Positions 12,703 to 23,823 of a DNA stretch of 64,000 bases are shown piece by piece. The position numbers and the translations under genes were made by a program. Under the pieces are notes generated by a model. It was not told where the DNA came from. It ran no database searches and saw only the letters and a list, made by a program, of their open reading frames with translations. Source of the stretch: Clytia hemisphaerica (taxonomy: Eukaryota; Cnidaria; Hydrozoa; Leptothecata; Clytiidae). The stretch covers positions 1,000,217 to 1,064,216 of the forward strand of contig CACVBU010000181.1 of NCBI GenBank assembly GCA_902728285.1, given 5' to 3'. Numbering within the stretch: the first letter of the stretch is position 1; every line of letters starts with the position of its first letter.

Positions 12703-13107
12703 CCCAGGGGGGAGTACTTAGGCAAATGGAGGGTACGGTATGTGCTGCCCTTAAGGGTACCTTTTTTGGACTTCCAAACTCCCGCTATTGGTCAGAAAAA
12801 TCAGAAAATCAAATTTCAGTCCCACTAAAGGGTCGGAAAAATAGGAAAATTTCAACTTTTACCCCTTGAAAGATCGAAATTTGGTCAAAACTCGTCAAAT
12901 TTGTCCCGTTAAGGGTCGTAAAATTAACAAAATTTTCCTTTGTTTTCTCCTTTTTAGTTAGTTTAGGTATAAACTTATTTCTTTTTTTATGATTTTTGTT
13001 GGCGAATACCTAAACTACTTTTTAGTCCCGGTGAGGGTCCAAAGTTCGAAAGTCGGGTGGAACCCCCCCCCCGTCAGCTCGCAACCCTAGTATCCCCCCC
13101 CCCCGGG
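12703..13107. mobile_element. MITE, G-run family copy 1, with 8-bp target-site duplication
   Basis: Starts CCCAGGGGGGAGTACTTAGG and ends CCTAGTATCCCCCCCCCCC followed by GGG. Flanked by the exact 8-bp direct repeat CTTTTGTA (12695-12702 and 13108-13115). Internal text contains AAGGGTC words spaced through the element. An 8-bp duplication suggests hAT-type transposition. Confidence 0.75.
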
Positions 13108-13754
13108 CTTTTGTATCTTATATCCCGAAATTTATTCTCAGGAATGTTTTCTTTTTTCTCTCAATGCACATACAAAACAGACACAACTTGTCAAAAGAAT
13201 GTTTTGACATTTTAAACACCCCTTTCTCACAGACCCATTGGGACCTCTTCCTACTAAAGAAACTGGCCAAAATATCGTTCCCAGCGAAAAATTATACTCC
13301 AATTTTTGCCCCCAATGAAAATAATCAGAAAGAAAATCCTCACTGCAAAATACTGTGCTATTTTTCCATCCCTACTGAATTTTCCGGCTTGAAAACAATT
13401 GAAATCAAATCCCCAGCCATAAAGGACATAGGAATATCAATCCCCATCGAGGTTTGGTCCGTTATTTTTACCCCTAGCGGCTGAAAAAAACCCACTGGAT
13501 CTGTGAGAAGGGGGTGTTTCTAATGATCATTCGAATCATTTTCGAAGAGTCGAATGTTTTTATGTTCATTTCACCAAAATACAGAAAGTGAAAAAAAAAC
13601 AAAGAAGAGACGCCAATGGAGAGAGAAAAGTTTGTTGATATTTTTCAAGTTGATGATAAACCAGTTATCACACTTTACTCCTACAATATTGGAGGCTCGG
13701 AAAATATTACAAAAACCCTGAATTCGAAAAATATATCCCATATTATACTCTGTA

Positions 13755-14083
13755 CCGGGGGGGGGGGGGGGGGGGGTACTTAGACAAAATGGGTGCAATG
13801 TGCGAGCCATAAGGGTACCTTTTCTCATTCCTCAAAAGTCTCTCAAAGGGGTACAAATTCAAAAGTTAGTCTCTGAAAGGGTCCCAAAATCACAAAAATC
13901 AAAAATTTCTCTCTCAAAGGGTCACGATTTCCAAGAATTTTGACCAAAATTTGGTGAAAATCAAACCGAAATTTGGAAAAAATGGACCAAAATTTAGGAA
14001 AAAGTCTCTCAAAGGGTCGATTTTCGATTTTCGGCTCGGACATACCCGTCACCTCGCAAACCTATTACCCCCCCTCCCCCGGG
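13755..14083. mobile_element. MITE, G-run family copy 2, with 8-bp target-site duplication
   Basis: Starts CC plus a run of about 20 G, then TACTTAGACAAAATGGGTG; ends TATTACCCCCCCTCCCCCGGG. Flanked by ACTCTGTA on both sides (13747-13754 and 14084-14091). Internal AGTCTCTCAAAGGGTC words match the copy at 53.4 kb. Confidence 0.78.
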
Positions 14084-14091
14084 ACTCTGTA

Positions 14092-15255
14092 CTATTACTT
14101 AACCTTAAGGGCTCTGACCATAGTGAATTTTTCATAATTGTCGTGTATAAAATGTATTTTCTGACTGATGTAACCAACAAAACTATGGCATGTTATACAT
14201 TTTTCGTTAGGCAAACTATTCCTGAATCTGGAAAATTTAAAAATCGTAATGAAAAAATTTGATGAAGAAGAAAATGAAGACATTTTGAGAAGATAAGTGT
14301 TTCAACTTTGAGGAGCTTATTTTCGGCGAAGAAAAAAGATTTTGAAAAAATCTTTGCACTAGATGTTGTATCTTTAATCAAACTAAAAATGAATTTACGG
14401 AAAATTTTTGTAAAAGCTTCTTTGTCTCAAAATCTTGAAAATAGTGGCTTTTGACCAATTTTCCATCCCAATTTTTTGTACAAAAAGAGTCATAACTTTT
14501 GAAAATCAATTTAGAAAATTTTTTCGAAAATCTTTAGATAGTTCAATCTTTTGCAGACAATTCAAAAAATTTCGAAACAAAAAGGTTAATTACCCATTAA
14601 AACTTAGCACTTTTTATTTTTTATTATTTAAATTTTATTATCGTCTTTTTAAGGTTCATGGCGTCATTTTTTGTAATTAAATTGCTAATTACTCTTGATA
14701 GAATAAGTTCAGAAACAACTTTAAAGACAATTTTTTGTTAAATGTGTCAAGGAAATCAAAAAAAAAGTTTTATCTTCAAACCTCGTAACAGATCTTTTGA
14801 CTATGGTCAGACCCCTTAAGATTTTCCTTAAACAACAATATAAAGAATTTTTACCCAAAAAGATTGCATACATTCAAGATGTTTTTATTTATTTATCTTT
14901 TCCAAGTGTAAACAAAAGTATGATCGTATGATAAATTACAAAATTATTTTCCTGGGAACCATTCTCAGTGGTTCTATAGAACAACAACAGGTCAACCTTC
15001 GGTAGTTGGATTATCAGTCAATGTATAAAAAGAGTTGGTGGGACCACGCAATTAAGAGCGATACGAATACTCCAACATTTTATCGATGGTATCAATTCAA
15101 GTGTTTTCAACTTCAAACCAATCTTTCTTGAAAGAATAATCGATTCTCATTTTATCTGGTGATGGAATTGCAAAAGGCTGCGTCAAAGTTCTTTGCTTTT
15201 TCCAAGATTCCCTTGAAATCCTTGAAGTTCATCGTCTTTTTAAGTCTCATTCAAT
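14092..15255. other. Non-coding stretch left of the minus-strand cysteine-rich gene
   Basis: No supportable gene. An AATAAATAAA on the minus strand near 14885 could be the poly(A) signal of the gene at 15256-15564. Confidence 0.35.
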
Positions 15256-15564
15256 TTATCTTTTCCGATTCAGCACCTTTGCTGCTTGTAAAATATCGAA
15301 ATAATAAAGCATAGATTCCAAATCTCTTTTACGTCTTCTACCTCCCCAATACATAACACTTCCATGGTCAGGTTGGCAGATTTTGGTATTTTGGGTAAAT
15401 TTGGAGCACCCAAGAACTATTTCACCACATTTATGACAATCTGATGCAGCATTGCAAGGCTTGAAATATTCACAGTCATCGCCTTGGCAAACATTGATCT
15501 GTACAACAATCAATAAGAAGACGACAATGACTGGCAATCTCATTGTTTTCACCAGTTGGTTCAT
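15256..15564 (-). CDS. Secreted six-cysteine precursor with RRRKR site (paralogue A)
   Basis: 102 residues from the ATG at 15564; an in-frame ATG 23 codons upstream lies outside a signal-like context, so I prefer this start. Residues 8-28 (MRLPVIVVFLLIVVQINVCQ) form the signal peptide. A module follows with six Cys spaced C-X5-C-X5-C-X2-C-X6-C-X9-C, then YWGG, the basic site RRRKR, and a predicted amphipathic tail beginning DLESMLYYFDI and ending RKR. Cleavage would release a six-Cys peptide, possibly amidated after Gly, and an 18-20 residue linear peptide. The family is unknown to me. It is clearly paralogous to the gene at 18256-18603, sharing CGEIV, CQP.H, WGG, KRDL.SML and the Cys order. 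Single exon as seen; minus strand, apparently inside the first ShKT gene's intron. A TATA-like TATATTTATAATG lies near 15700. Confidence 0.8.
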   Translation of the reverse strand: MNQLVKTMRLPVIVVFLLIVVQINVCQGDDCEYFKPCNAASDCHKCGEIVLGCSKFTQNTKICQPDHGSVMYWGGRRRKRDLESMLYYFDILQAAKVLNRKR

Positions 15565-15633
15565 TGTATTTCTATAAAAGTAGACTTGTGTCCAGTGTTT
15601 TCGACTACAAATCTTTAAATTGTAGCTTTTCAA

Positions 15634-18255
15634 ATTTTAAAAGCTGTGTCCTTCACTAACTTGTTCCTTTAACTGTTTCAGTTTCAGTTTTTGTTCATTA
15701 TAAATATACGTTTACCGGAACTCCATTATACATTTTGACTATCATTTAAAAGTATATTTTTGCTTAATCTATCTTCTATTTAATTACTTGTACTTCCCTG
15801 TGCCTCTGCTTATTAAGCTGCCATGTGCTCTTTTTTATTAGCATTAGTAGATAGATTTTACTTAACCTCGCATTGGCGATTCTTATTTTCTTGAAATTGA
15901 AATCAGCATTCCTTATCACTTTCTGTATTATGAGGCGCATACTGTTCTTCATTTGATCTTAATTTCGTCCAAATTTCAGCCTTGTTTTTTTAAGATTCTT
16001 CAAATAAAAGCTTGTAGTCTAACCACCTGCTCGCTCAATTTTATGACGAGTAATTAAGCTGAAATTTGTATATTATGGAAAGTGTGGGAGTGTTGATTAA
16101 AGGAAAAGCATTGCAATGGAATGGAATATCATTAATCTTGTCAACATAGCTGAATGTTTTTTAATTAGGTGAGGCCAATTTAATTCGTTGTTTTACGGGC
16201 CAAGCTACCCTAAAAAGAGGGTCAGTTGGTCTGCGAAAAAAATGAAAATAAAAATCGAATTTCACTTATAAAAACTCCTAAAAAGGCATTAAATACTACA
16301 ACATCTTGACAAAAATGCGAAATAGAAAGGCACAAAAAGGTCGAATTCGTGGATAAAAAGAAAAATTTAACACAAAATTCTCAAACATTTGGAAAAATTA
16401 CCAAAAATTTTGATTTGGGATTCTGTAGAGCGATGAAAATAAAAATGAATTGCCAAAATGAATTTTATTTTTATTTCAATTTTTGGAATTTTAGGGTCGG
16501 TTGGGACCGTAAAGCAACTTATCAAAATTGCTCTTGTCTTAGAATTCGGAAGCTAATATAGATAATTTGAGAAGTCTTTTTATCCTTAATTAAGTCTTTT
16601 GTTCCTAAAATATTGTTTTTTCTTGCGTTTTAAGCCTCAGAGGGAGTGTAATCTCCAAAAGGAGACAAAATTTATAGAGACCATATAAGAACGAAGAAAA
16701 AACGAGAAACGAACGACAAATAACGTTTAAAACGACATTAAAGAACGACATATTTAGCCATCCCAACGCTTGACCTTACAAGTGACACCACCCCTACGTA
16801 TTCGTCAATGTTTTATTTTATATAAAAATAGTGTAGTTCTGGATGATCCATCCAGACCCATTGAAGTATCGCAATTAATCGTATCCAGATAAATGGACAG
16901 GACTTTGAGTAGACAGTTCCTAAAACTAAAATTTCCTAACCAGGACCTTCGCCATTTTTCTATAAGAACCAGTGGATTTTTGATAGGGCTTAGCTGTTGT
17001 TATTTTTTGGCACTTTGAGCCTCAGCTTGCTCTTGTCTTGTTCTTATTTATAGGGTGAGATGTGTTTTAAGATTTATACCCAATGTTTACTACATTGACC
17101 CTTAAATTCATTAAAATTGACTAATTCTACCCAGCTGACACACAACGTTGTTTCAACGTTCATTTAACGTTATATGGACGTTGTGAACGTTATTTAAACG
17201 TTGAAACAACGTTGTGTGCCAGCTGGGTAGGCTCATCTGTTCTTAAATCGTTTTCATTTTGGGCGATTTTGAGTCTCCTTATTCCTTTAAAATTGTTCTT
17301 GTAAAATAAAAGTAGTATTCCAGAAATGAATTTAGAGGTACCCGCTTGGGATTTCGCTTAAATTTTAGAGACCTCCCTTTAAACTATTTTAAAAAATGTT
17401 AATGGCTGCCCAGGATTGTTCAGGTGTTTTGAGGGAAGATACTCTGAGGTAGACTTTCGCTAACCCTCAATTCTAACGAAAAACTTTTTAGATTATATGC
17501 ATAGAGGCCTCTGAATCCATGTATGTCGTAAACAAGGTTACCAAAAAGAACTATACTGAGTTGAATTAATTTATTTTAAAATATTTTCTGATTCTTTTCT
17601 TATATTTCTTTAAAATCTCAAAATTTTCAGGAATACCGTTAAACAGTTCATAAAGCTAAGCTAGACACGATAATTGTTTAAAATAGTCACATAACAAAAC
17701 AATCGGCAAATATGGAGTCCGCCTGGCCTTTTACCTTACATGTACTGTATACAATTATATTATATTCATTTTCAATGAAAAATTACATTTAGGAATATTC
17801 GTCAGTAACGAGACAGAAGTTTTTAGTTGATATTTCACCGCGAAAGCACGTGTGAATGGCTCTTGCATAATAAGTTCCAAGTTTCGAGATCTCCGTGAAC
17901 CTACTTCTGGGTAATTCGAAAGTTGTTCTTTGTGTAAATATCATTTCAGATAACTTCTCTTCGTCTTCCCATTTGAGCACCCCTCTCGATACCACCAGTT
18001 GTTACATACGAACGGTATATATTTCTAGCTGCACATTGATACTCATCTGGTTATGGAGTACTGATTTCATTCTGCAGGCTTTGTTAATGTTTTTCAGTAC
18101 TACCATAAGCATCGTCAAATGGAATCCCCGTCATCGTTACAATATGTGTTTGTAAGTTCGTCAATCCTGCAGGCCAGTTGTTTTTAATTAAGTATTCTGG
18201 TAACTTCACTTGATATTTTGGTCTTCTTTTTATGCCAAAACCTCCATATTGGTGT
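15634..18255. other. Spacer between the two minus-strand paralogues
   Basis: No firm gene. It contains the AACGTT palindrome at 17127-17230. Minus-strand ORFs at 17789-17995 and 18084-18278 have fairly coding-like composition (for example QYGGFGIKRRPKYQVKLPEYL), but neither has a recognisable domain, signal peptide or partner exon. They may be exons of something I cannot place. Confidence 0.4.
17127..17230. mobile_element. Palindromic MITE of AACGTT type
   Basis: Opens CTACCCAGCTGACACACAAC and closes GTTGTGTGCCAGCTGGGTAG, with AACGTTGTTTCAACGTT inside each arm. Almost the whole element is one inverted repeat. A decayed relative lies at 24668-24728. Confidence 0.7.
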
Positions 18256-18603
18256 CTAAATTTCCAGTTTTCTTTCATCTATTTTTTTCTGTCGTTTTAC
18301 CTGTAACGCCTTCATAACATCGTAAGTCCGTAGCATGGAAGCCAAGTCCCTTTTTCTTCTTCTTTTTCCACCCCAGAGTAAATTATTGCTATGATGTGGT
18401 TGACATGTATGTTTCGGGTGCACAGGTGATGCAGAGCAATCCATTACTATTTCTCCACAGTCCCCACATTCTTTCTTCTCGCTGCAAGGTTCGAAATATT
18501 TGCATTTATCATTCTTCGGTGACCCATTAGTCACGTTGATGGCTAGCGTTATTATGGTGAAGATTACCAGTAAAATATATCCCATTTTCTCATATATTTT
18601 CAA
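18256..18603 (-). CDS. Secreted six-cysteine precursor with KRRRKR site (paralogue B)
   Basis: 115 residues. Signal peptide MGYILLVIFTIITLAINVT (start at residue 1 or Met7). The Cys module has spacing C-X5-C-X5-C-X2-C-X6-C-X10-C and differs from paralogue A by one residue in the last loop. Then come LLWGGKRRRKR and a tail starting DLASMLRTYDVMKALQV, with extra charged residues at the end. The same order as paralogue A is preserved: Cys module, WGG, polybasic site, helix. An ATATAAAC on the minus strand at about 18725 is a candidate TATA box. The pair lies 2.7 kb apart, same strand, a tandem duplication. Conservation of Cys positions and of the processed tail, against divergence elsewhere, suggests both parts are functional. 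Confidence 0.8.
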   Translation of the reverse strand: MKIYEKMGYILLVIFTIITLAINVTNGSPKNDKCKYFEPCSEKKECGDCGEIVMDCSASPVHPKHTCQPHHSNNLLWGGKRRRKRDLASMLRTYDVMKALQVKRQKKIDERKLEI

Positions 18604-21071
18604 ATTCAGTATTCAAAAACAAGAAGTTACTCGTAGGTTCTGATAAGTTTCCTTCCGATGAATTCAAACGAAATCAACGCTGTTGCGATTGATCTTCCCT
18701 CAACAAAAGTGTTTTGTAAACTGTTTATATTTTGTGTTTGCGCTAACTTTTAAATACTCTTTATTTAGATTTTTTCCCCACAGGAAGTGCAATATACCTG
18801 AAAGCATTTTAATGATGATCAGTTAAACAGCATTTTTGCTTAATTAATTCTTGAGAAAGAATTTTTACGCACTTCCCCGTATGCAATTGTTGTTTTCCAT
18901 GGCAATCCGCCTTTCATTTAGCATCTTTAGATAAGAAATAAATAAGAAATCTTCATTTACATTCTTAATATCTTTTTAATGAATCCCAATAGATTAATAA
19001 TATCTTTTTAATTCATTTTTATCATTCATTTTCGCAAGCATTATAAAGTCCAATATGTGAAAAGAACGTGGGAGTATAGGAAAAAGTGGAATGTGTGCTT
19101 TTAGAAGTATTTCAAAATATTTCAATTCTTGACGTATATGTCTTAGGTCAAAACATATGTTAGCAACGTCATACATTTACGCTCCAAGAAAAATTATGGG
19201 CGTGTCTATAATTTGAAAATTTCAGAATGTCATGAGAACTTATAAACAGCCCTTTTTAACAACAATTTAACAATTTGAATTCAGTCAAAGTCATGCTCAG
19301 GACAACAAAACAGAAACACATTATGACTTCAAATTTATGTCTCGGTCAGCAAGAGCGTGTAGTGAGCTAGCTAAACTGAGGAAGTTCAAGGCAATCTAGA
19401 AGGGCTTCTCAAAATTGTAGTGTTGGACTATTTTTCTCGTCAAGGGCGACTTTTTGTTAGGTTTTCCAGTAGGTAGGGAATTCTATTGGACCAGGTCATG
19501 AGGATGTGATGCCTGTTGTTAACATACGTATGATTAAATTTCTGAGCACGTGCTTTGGCCTTGATTAATACTAATTTAGCTGGCTTTTGCCAACCGCTTA
19601 TCACCTATTACAGAAGCACTTTGTGGATTTTCAATTCATTTGGAATGGTTATTTTCTTATTCAATCAAAAATGGAAATACGAAAATTCAAAATACGAAAT
19701 TTTGCAAAATAGTGCTCGTGTCAGCAAAATTTCGAAAAAATATTCTTGCAAAATTATCCTTTTTATGATGTGCAACTTTTCATGGTTCTACCATTAGCCA
19801 ACGAAACTGGATTTATTTTAAAAAAAAATTTGGCCCTTTTTGGTTTTTGCGTTATTTCGTGATCAAAACTTTATCATGGTACCCTTCGTATTAAATCACT
19901 AGTTTGCTCATTTCCCACCGGCTAATGCTTTCTAAAAATTATGGTAATTTTTATGCTTTTGAGTCATGCCATAGGTGTAAAATTTCAAATTGTTATGAAT
20001 GATATCATATAAACAGTCCTTTCAATCAATATTAATTGAAGCACCCTAATTACAACAAGGCAGAGATACGCATAGGACATTAACAATTGCATTACTGAGT
20101 GAAATGAAAGTGAAATTGTAGTTTGAAACTATAGGTAAATCGTGTTAAAATTATTATATACGATGCAGCCATGTCTCGCTCAGCAAGATGTCATAGAAAC
20201 AATCTAGAAGGGTCTCTCAAATTGTAATTCTTTTACCCCACTGGGACGCTAGGTCAGTATATTTTTCCCATCTGGATGAAGTTTTAGGCTCTTTGCCACA
20301 TCAGGGGTGACTTTTTGTCGGTTTTTCAGTAGGGAGGGAAATCTAACCAGGTTATGAGGTTCCGATGCCTTTTAACTTTTCTTTGTTGTTAACGTCTCAT
20401 TAAGTTTCTGAAAGAGATATGAATTGACTTACGCGAGCACGTGCTTTGGCCATGATTAATACTAACGGCTGATTTATCGCCTATTACAGAAGCACTTTGT
20501 GGATTTTCAATTCATTTGTAATGGTTATTTTTTCTCTTATACAATCAAATATTATTTTTGAATTATTTTTTTCTCTGACCATCTTAGTATACTTGCCAGC
20601 TATCATCCAAACAGTCAGAATTCATTCAATGGCCTGACTTTTAGTTTTGCATGCGACCCAGTTCTTCCAAAATAACGATAATTCTTCGATAAAAAAGCAA
20701 CTTTTTAATCAGGACTTCGAGGGAAATCACATTTTTGAAAATTAAGAAGAAAAATTGAAAGAGGACCAAAGAGATTTTCAAGTATTCGTTCACATTTTCT
20801 GTTTTTGTGCACAAAATATGTGTAACTAAAAAGTAAATTTAAAGACCAAAATAAATCCACAAATGTGACCAGATGTGACAGAGTTAAATCTCAGGCAAAT
20901 TTCACCGGAAAACGGTTAAAAGGGTTTTTTGATTTTGATGTAAATTTGCCGTTATTGATTTATTCTAAGTTTTTGCCTAAAAGTACGGTATTGCTAATGG
21001 TTAAAGATTGCCGAATCAGGTTTAGGCCTTGTCTTTCAGACTCAATTTTCAGATTTACTCATTTCATTACT
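18604..21071. other. Non-coding stretch with a diverged tandem duplication
   Basis: Two related blocks, about 19190-19660 and 19970-20535, share AGCACGTGCTTTGGCC, GAAGCACTTTGTGGATTTTC and AATCTAGAAGGG in the same order, about 0.85 kb apart. No exon could be supported. Confidence 0.5.
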
Positions 21072-21287
21072 CTCGGGTACCTAATAGCCGCCCCCCCCCT
21101 GCTTATTAATTTTTGGGAAAATGTTTTTGAAAGTTCCCTCTTTAGTCCTAATTCTGCTGTATTAGCCTCCTTTTCAAACATTTTCCACCCAGGACATTTT
21201 TTATTCCAATCCCCCCCGTTTATTAAATTTTGAGATATTTTCCAACCCCCTGCTTATTCCAACCCTCCCGGCTATTAGGTACCCGAG
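21072..21287. mobile_element. MITE with CTCGGGTACCTAATAGCCG ends
   Basis: Perfect 19-bp inverted ends (21072-21090 and 21269-21287) flanked by ACT on both sides, a possible 3-bp duplication as in PIF/Harbinger elements. C-run motifs and GCTTATT words inside. A 90-bp relative lies at 34673-34761 and a fragment near 28260-28345. Confidence 0.65.
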
Positions 21288-21578
21288 ACTACTCAGTTCA
21301 AATGGTCATTCTTCATATAAGTTTTTTATTTTAAACAATATTTCGACCTCTTTAGTGGAAATGTTCATCAGGTTTACAAACGTTTAGTTGAGATCATTTG
21401 GTTTTCTGCATGATGGAGTGCAAAAATGAAGCCTTGTTACTAGTCTGATTTAGCGTTGGTTTATGAGTGATACTCTTCATTTTTTGCAGAAAAAACCAAT
21501 GGCTTTTTCGGATTATTTGAAAGTATCATATAAATGTGACTAATATAGATAGTTTGGAAGATATTTTAGAAATAGTCT

Positions 21579-21749
21579 GTACCCCCTATGTTGAGGAGGT
21601 ATGACGTCCAGGGTGTTCTGGAAAATTTTGGTGGTCTGGTTTTTTGAATAATAAAATCCAGGGTGGTCTAAAGAAATGGGAAAAAAAATCCAAGGAATCC
21701 TGAAAAATTGAAAAAAAATCCAGGGGGATCTCCTCAACATAGGGGGTAC
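21579..21749. mobile_element. MITE with GTACCCCCTATGTTGAGGA ends
   Basis: Left end GTACCCCCTATGTTGAGGA is mirrored by TCCTCAACATAGGGGGTAC. The interior repeats ATCCAGGGGG-type words, as does a looser relative at about 22270-22505. It sits about 90 bp upstream of a ShKT exon. Confidence 0.65.
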
Positions 21750-21839
21750 AATTCTTTCTGGAATAGCCCATTTGATTATATCAAAAATAAAGTTTTTGAA
21801 TGAATTTTATTATCAAATATTTCATATTCTTTTTCATAG

Positions 21840-22854
21840 TTGCAGCTGAAGCATGCGAGGATAGAATAGGAACTCCCATGTGCATGAAACTTAAGGAACT
21901 TCTTCCTCCGGCCGTCAAGAAGATTTTTTGCAGAAAGACCAGTGGATTCTGTTCTCAAGGTAACATACAAACAAAATCATAATATTTGAGAAAAAAGGGA
22001 AATTCCCACGAAATCTTAAAACCACACACGCAGCCTAGATTTGGAAGTGCTCTAAATTAGGTTGGATGGGTAGAGTTTTAACTTAAGACTTAAAACCTTA
22101 GGATCTGAGGAACTAAAAGTCCAAAAATGGTCTAATAGGACTCAGAATATAGCCTGGAAGTGGAAGTCTATAAACCCCTCCCGAATTGAGACGAAATTGA
22201 GATATTCGAATAAATTTCAATTTGCCCAAAAGCGACTCTTTCGCCCGAACTTTAAATTGGGCTTTTCCAGAAATAGTCTGTGCCCTCCTGTTGAGGATAT
22301 TTTTGTTCAAAAGTGAATATCCAGGGGGTCAAATATCTACAAGGGAGCGGATATCAAGGGGTAAAGTTTCTTTTCAAGTAAAGAATACGATATCCAGGGG
22401 GTAAGCATTTTTATAAAAGAGGATATCCAGGGGATTGAGCATATTTTTAAGATTGGATATCCAGGGGGTCTTTACTAATAAAGTAAGATCCAGGGGGCTC
22501 GATACTTCGAAAAATCAATATCCTCATTTTGATTGTAAATTCATCAAAAAATTACATTACTTCATTCATTCTGTTTATGGGCCCCAAAGTACAACGTTTC
22601 AAAATTTAATCCTTCAAAGTCGTGTTTATTACAAAATGGCTTTATTTATTGCACCATCTTCTAATCTGGTCGTGAATAACGATCTTTGATTCTTTTATTC
22701 ATCAGATGAAACGGCTTCAGATGTAGTGTCACGTGACAAAAGAGGCGCATGCGTCAACAAGACTACTTATTGCCAATTTCACGGCACATGGTTGGCTTGC
22801 AAGATTAATGTATGGGTCCGAGCAAACTGTCAAAAGCACTGCAAACTATGCTAG
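21840..22854 (+). CDS. Two-domain ShKT-type secreted peptide precursor, exons 2-3
   Basis: Exons 21840-21959 and 22706-22854, both phase 1 at the shared border. With the signal exon at 10189 the product is 110 residues. Exon 2 encodes a four-Cys domain (CEDRIGTPMC .. CRKTSGFC). Exon 3 encodes SRDKRG, a dibasic cleavage site, then a full six-Cys ShKT domain spaced C-X6-C-X8-C-X9-C-X3-C-X2-C ending at the stop. The four-Cys domain aligns to ShKT with Cys3 and Cys5 absent. ShKT domains occur in cnidarian toxins, but also in many enzymes and matrix proteins, so venom use is not implied. An alternative start at 21800 gives a signal-like MNFIIKYFIFFFIV read through the polypyrimidine tract; I prefer the splice acceptor at 21838-21839. 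AATAAA follows 13 bp after the stop. Confidence 0.75.
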
Positions 22855-22866
22855 GCGAAATATCAA

Positions 22867-22872
22867 AATAAA
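22867..22872 (+). terminator. Poly(A) signal of the two-domain ShKT gene
   Basis: AATAAA just 13 bp downstream of the stop codon at 22852-22854, implying a very short 3' UTR. Confidence 0.5.
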
Positions 22873-23244
22873 TTTTTATTGCAATGAATTATCTTTGATG
22901 AAAATTTCATTTTCAAGAAAAGATTTTGATAATGCCGAATCCGCAAAACATTGAACATACCTGCAAAAGTTTTTTTATTTGGAGAGCTGGTATAATGAAA
23001 ATATACACAGAAAGACGATCTACCCTGTAGAAACAGCTCTGTTTGAGCTTTTTAAATTCTAGATCGAATTGCATCTAACAAGATTATCTTCCCAAACCAC
23101 CCCCATAAAGTTAAATAGCACTCACTGTAGTGGGGAGGGTTTCATGGTTGGCGGAAGGGCTGCCTTTTTTCGTCCGTAATTGCGAAATTTGAGTCTTTTT
23201 TCGGATACGTAAAATTGGGCAATTTATGAATCGAAAAAAGGATA

Positions 23245-23444
23245 ATTGAAACAATAGACCTTATCGGAGTTTTCTGATTTTTCTAAAACAGCAACGCATT
23301 ATGGGATTGTTTTGGGAGTATTACAATAGAAATTTCTTAGGAATTCCTCGAGGGAATTCTATTGCAATACTATCCCAAAATAATCCCACAATGCATTGCT
23401 GCTTTAGAAAAATCAAAAACTCCGATAAGGTCTATTATTTCAAT
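23245..23444. mobile_element. Foldback MITE with ATTGAAACAATAGACC ends
   Basis: About 90-bp arms mirror each other almost to the centre: GACCTTATCGGAGTTTTCTG against CAAAAACTCCGATAAGGTC, and GCATTATGGGATTGTTTTGG against CCAAAATAATCCCACAATGC. Non-coding. Confidence 0.7.
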
Positions 23445-23750
23445 CGTCTGGAATTAGGAATTTTCGTTGGCGGAATTCGGTAGTCATTTTGATGGTTTAA
23501 CGAGAATGTGAGAAAGATTGACGGTATAGTGGAATCGGGTGTCTCACTACCCCCTGTTAATTTCAGAAATCTAATCTCAATTCACACACATCTTTATTTG
23601 ACCTATTTTAATGATCTTGACAAAACTGGTTAATATTTAGGTAGCTTTATATCATTTTTGAATTTGATGAGATTTCCTGCTAATATCTATTAACAAAATA
23701 TCCTATTCATATCATTAGAATAGTCATATTACACAACTTTAGAAAAGGCC

Positions 23751-23757
23751 TATAAAT
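23751..23757 (+). promoter_or_regulatory. TATA box of the ShKT-trefoil gene
   Basis: TATAAAT preceded by GGCC, 73 bp upstream of the ATG at 23824. Standard spacing would put the start near 23782 and a leader of about 40 nt. Confidence 0.5.
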
Positions 23758-23823
23758 TGGAACAAGTTGAAACAATGAGACATCACTCATTAGATTTTAA
23801 GCATCACCAAAAGAAGATTCAAA

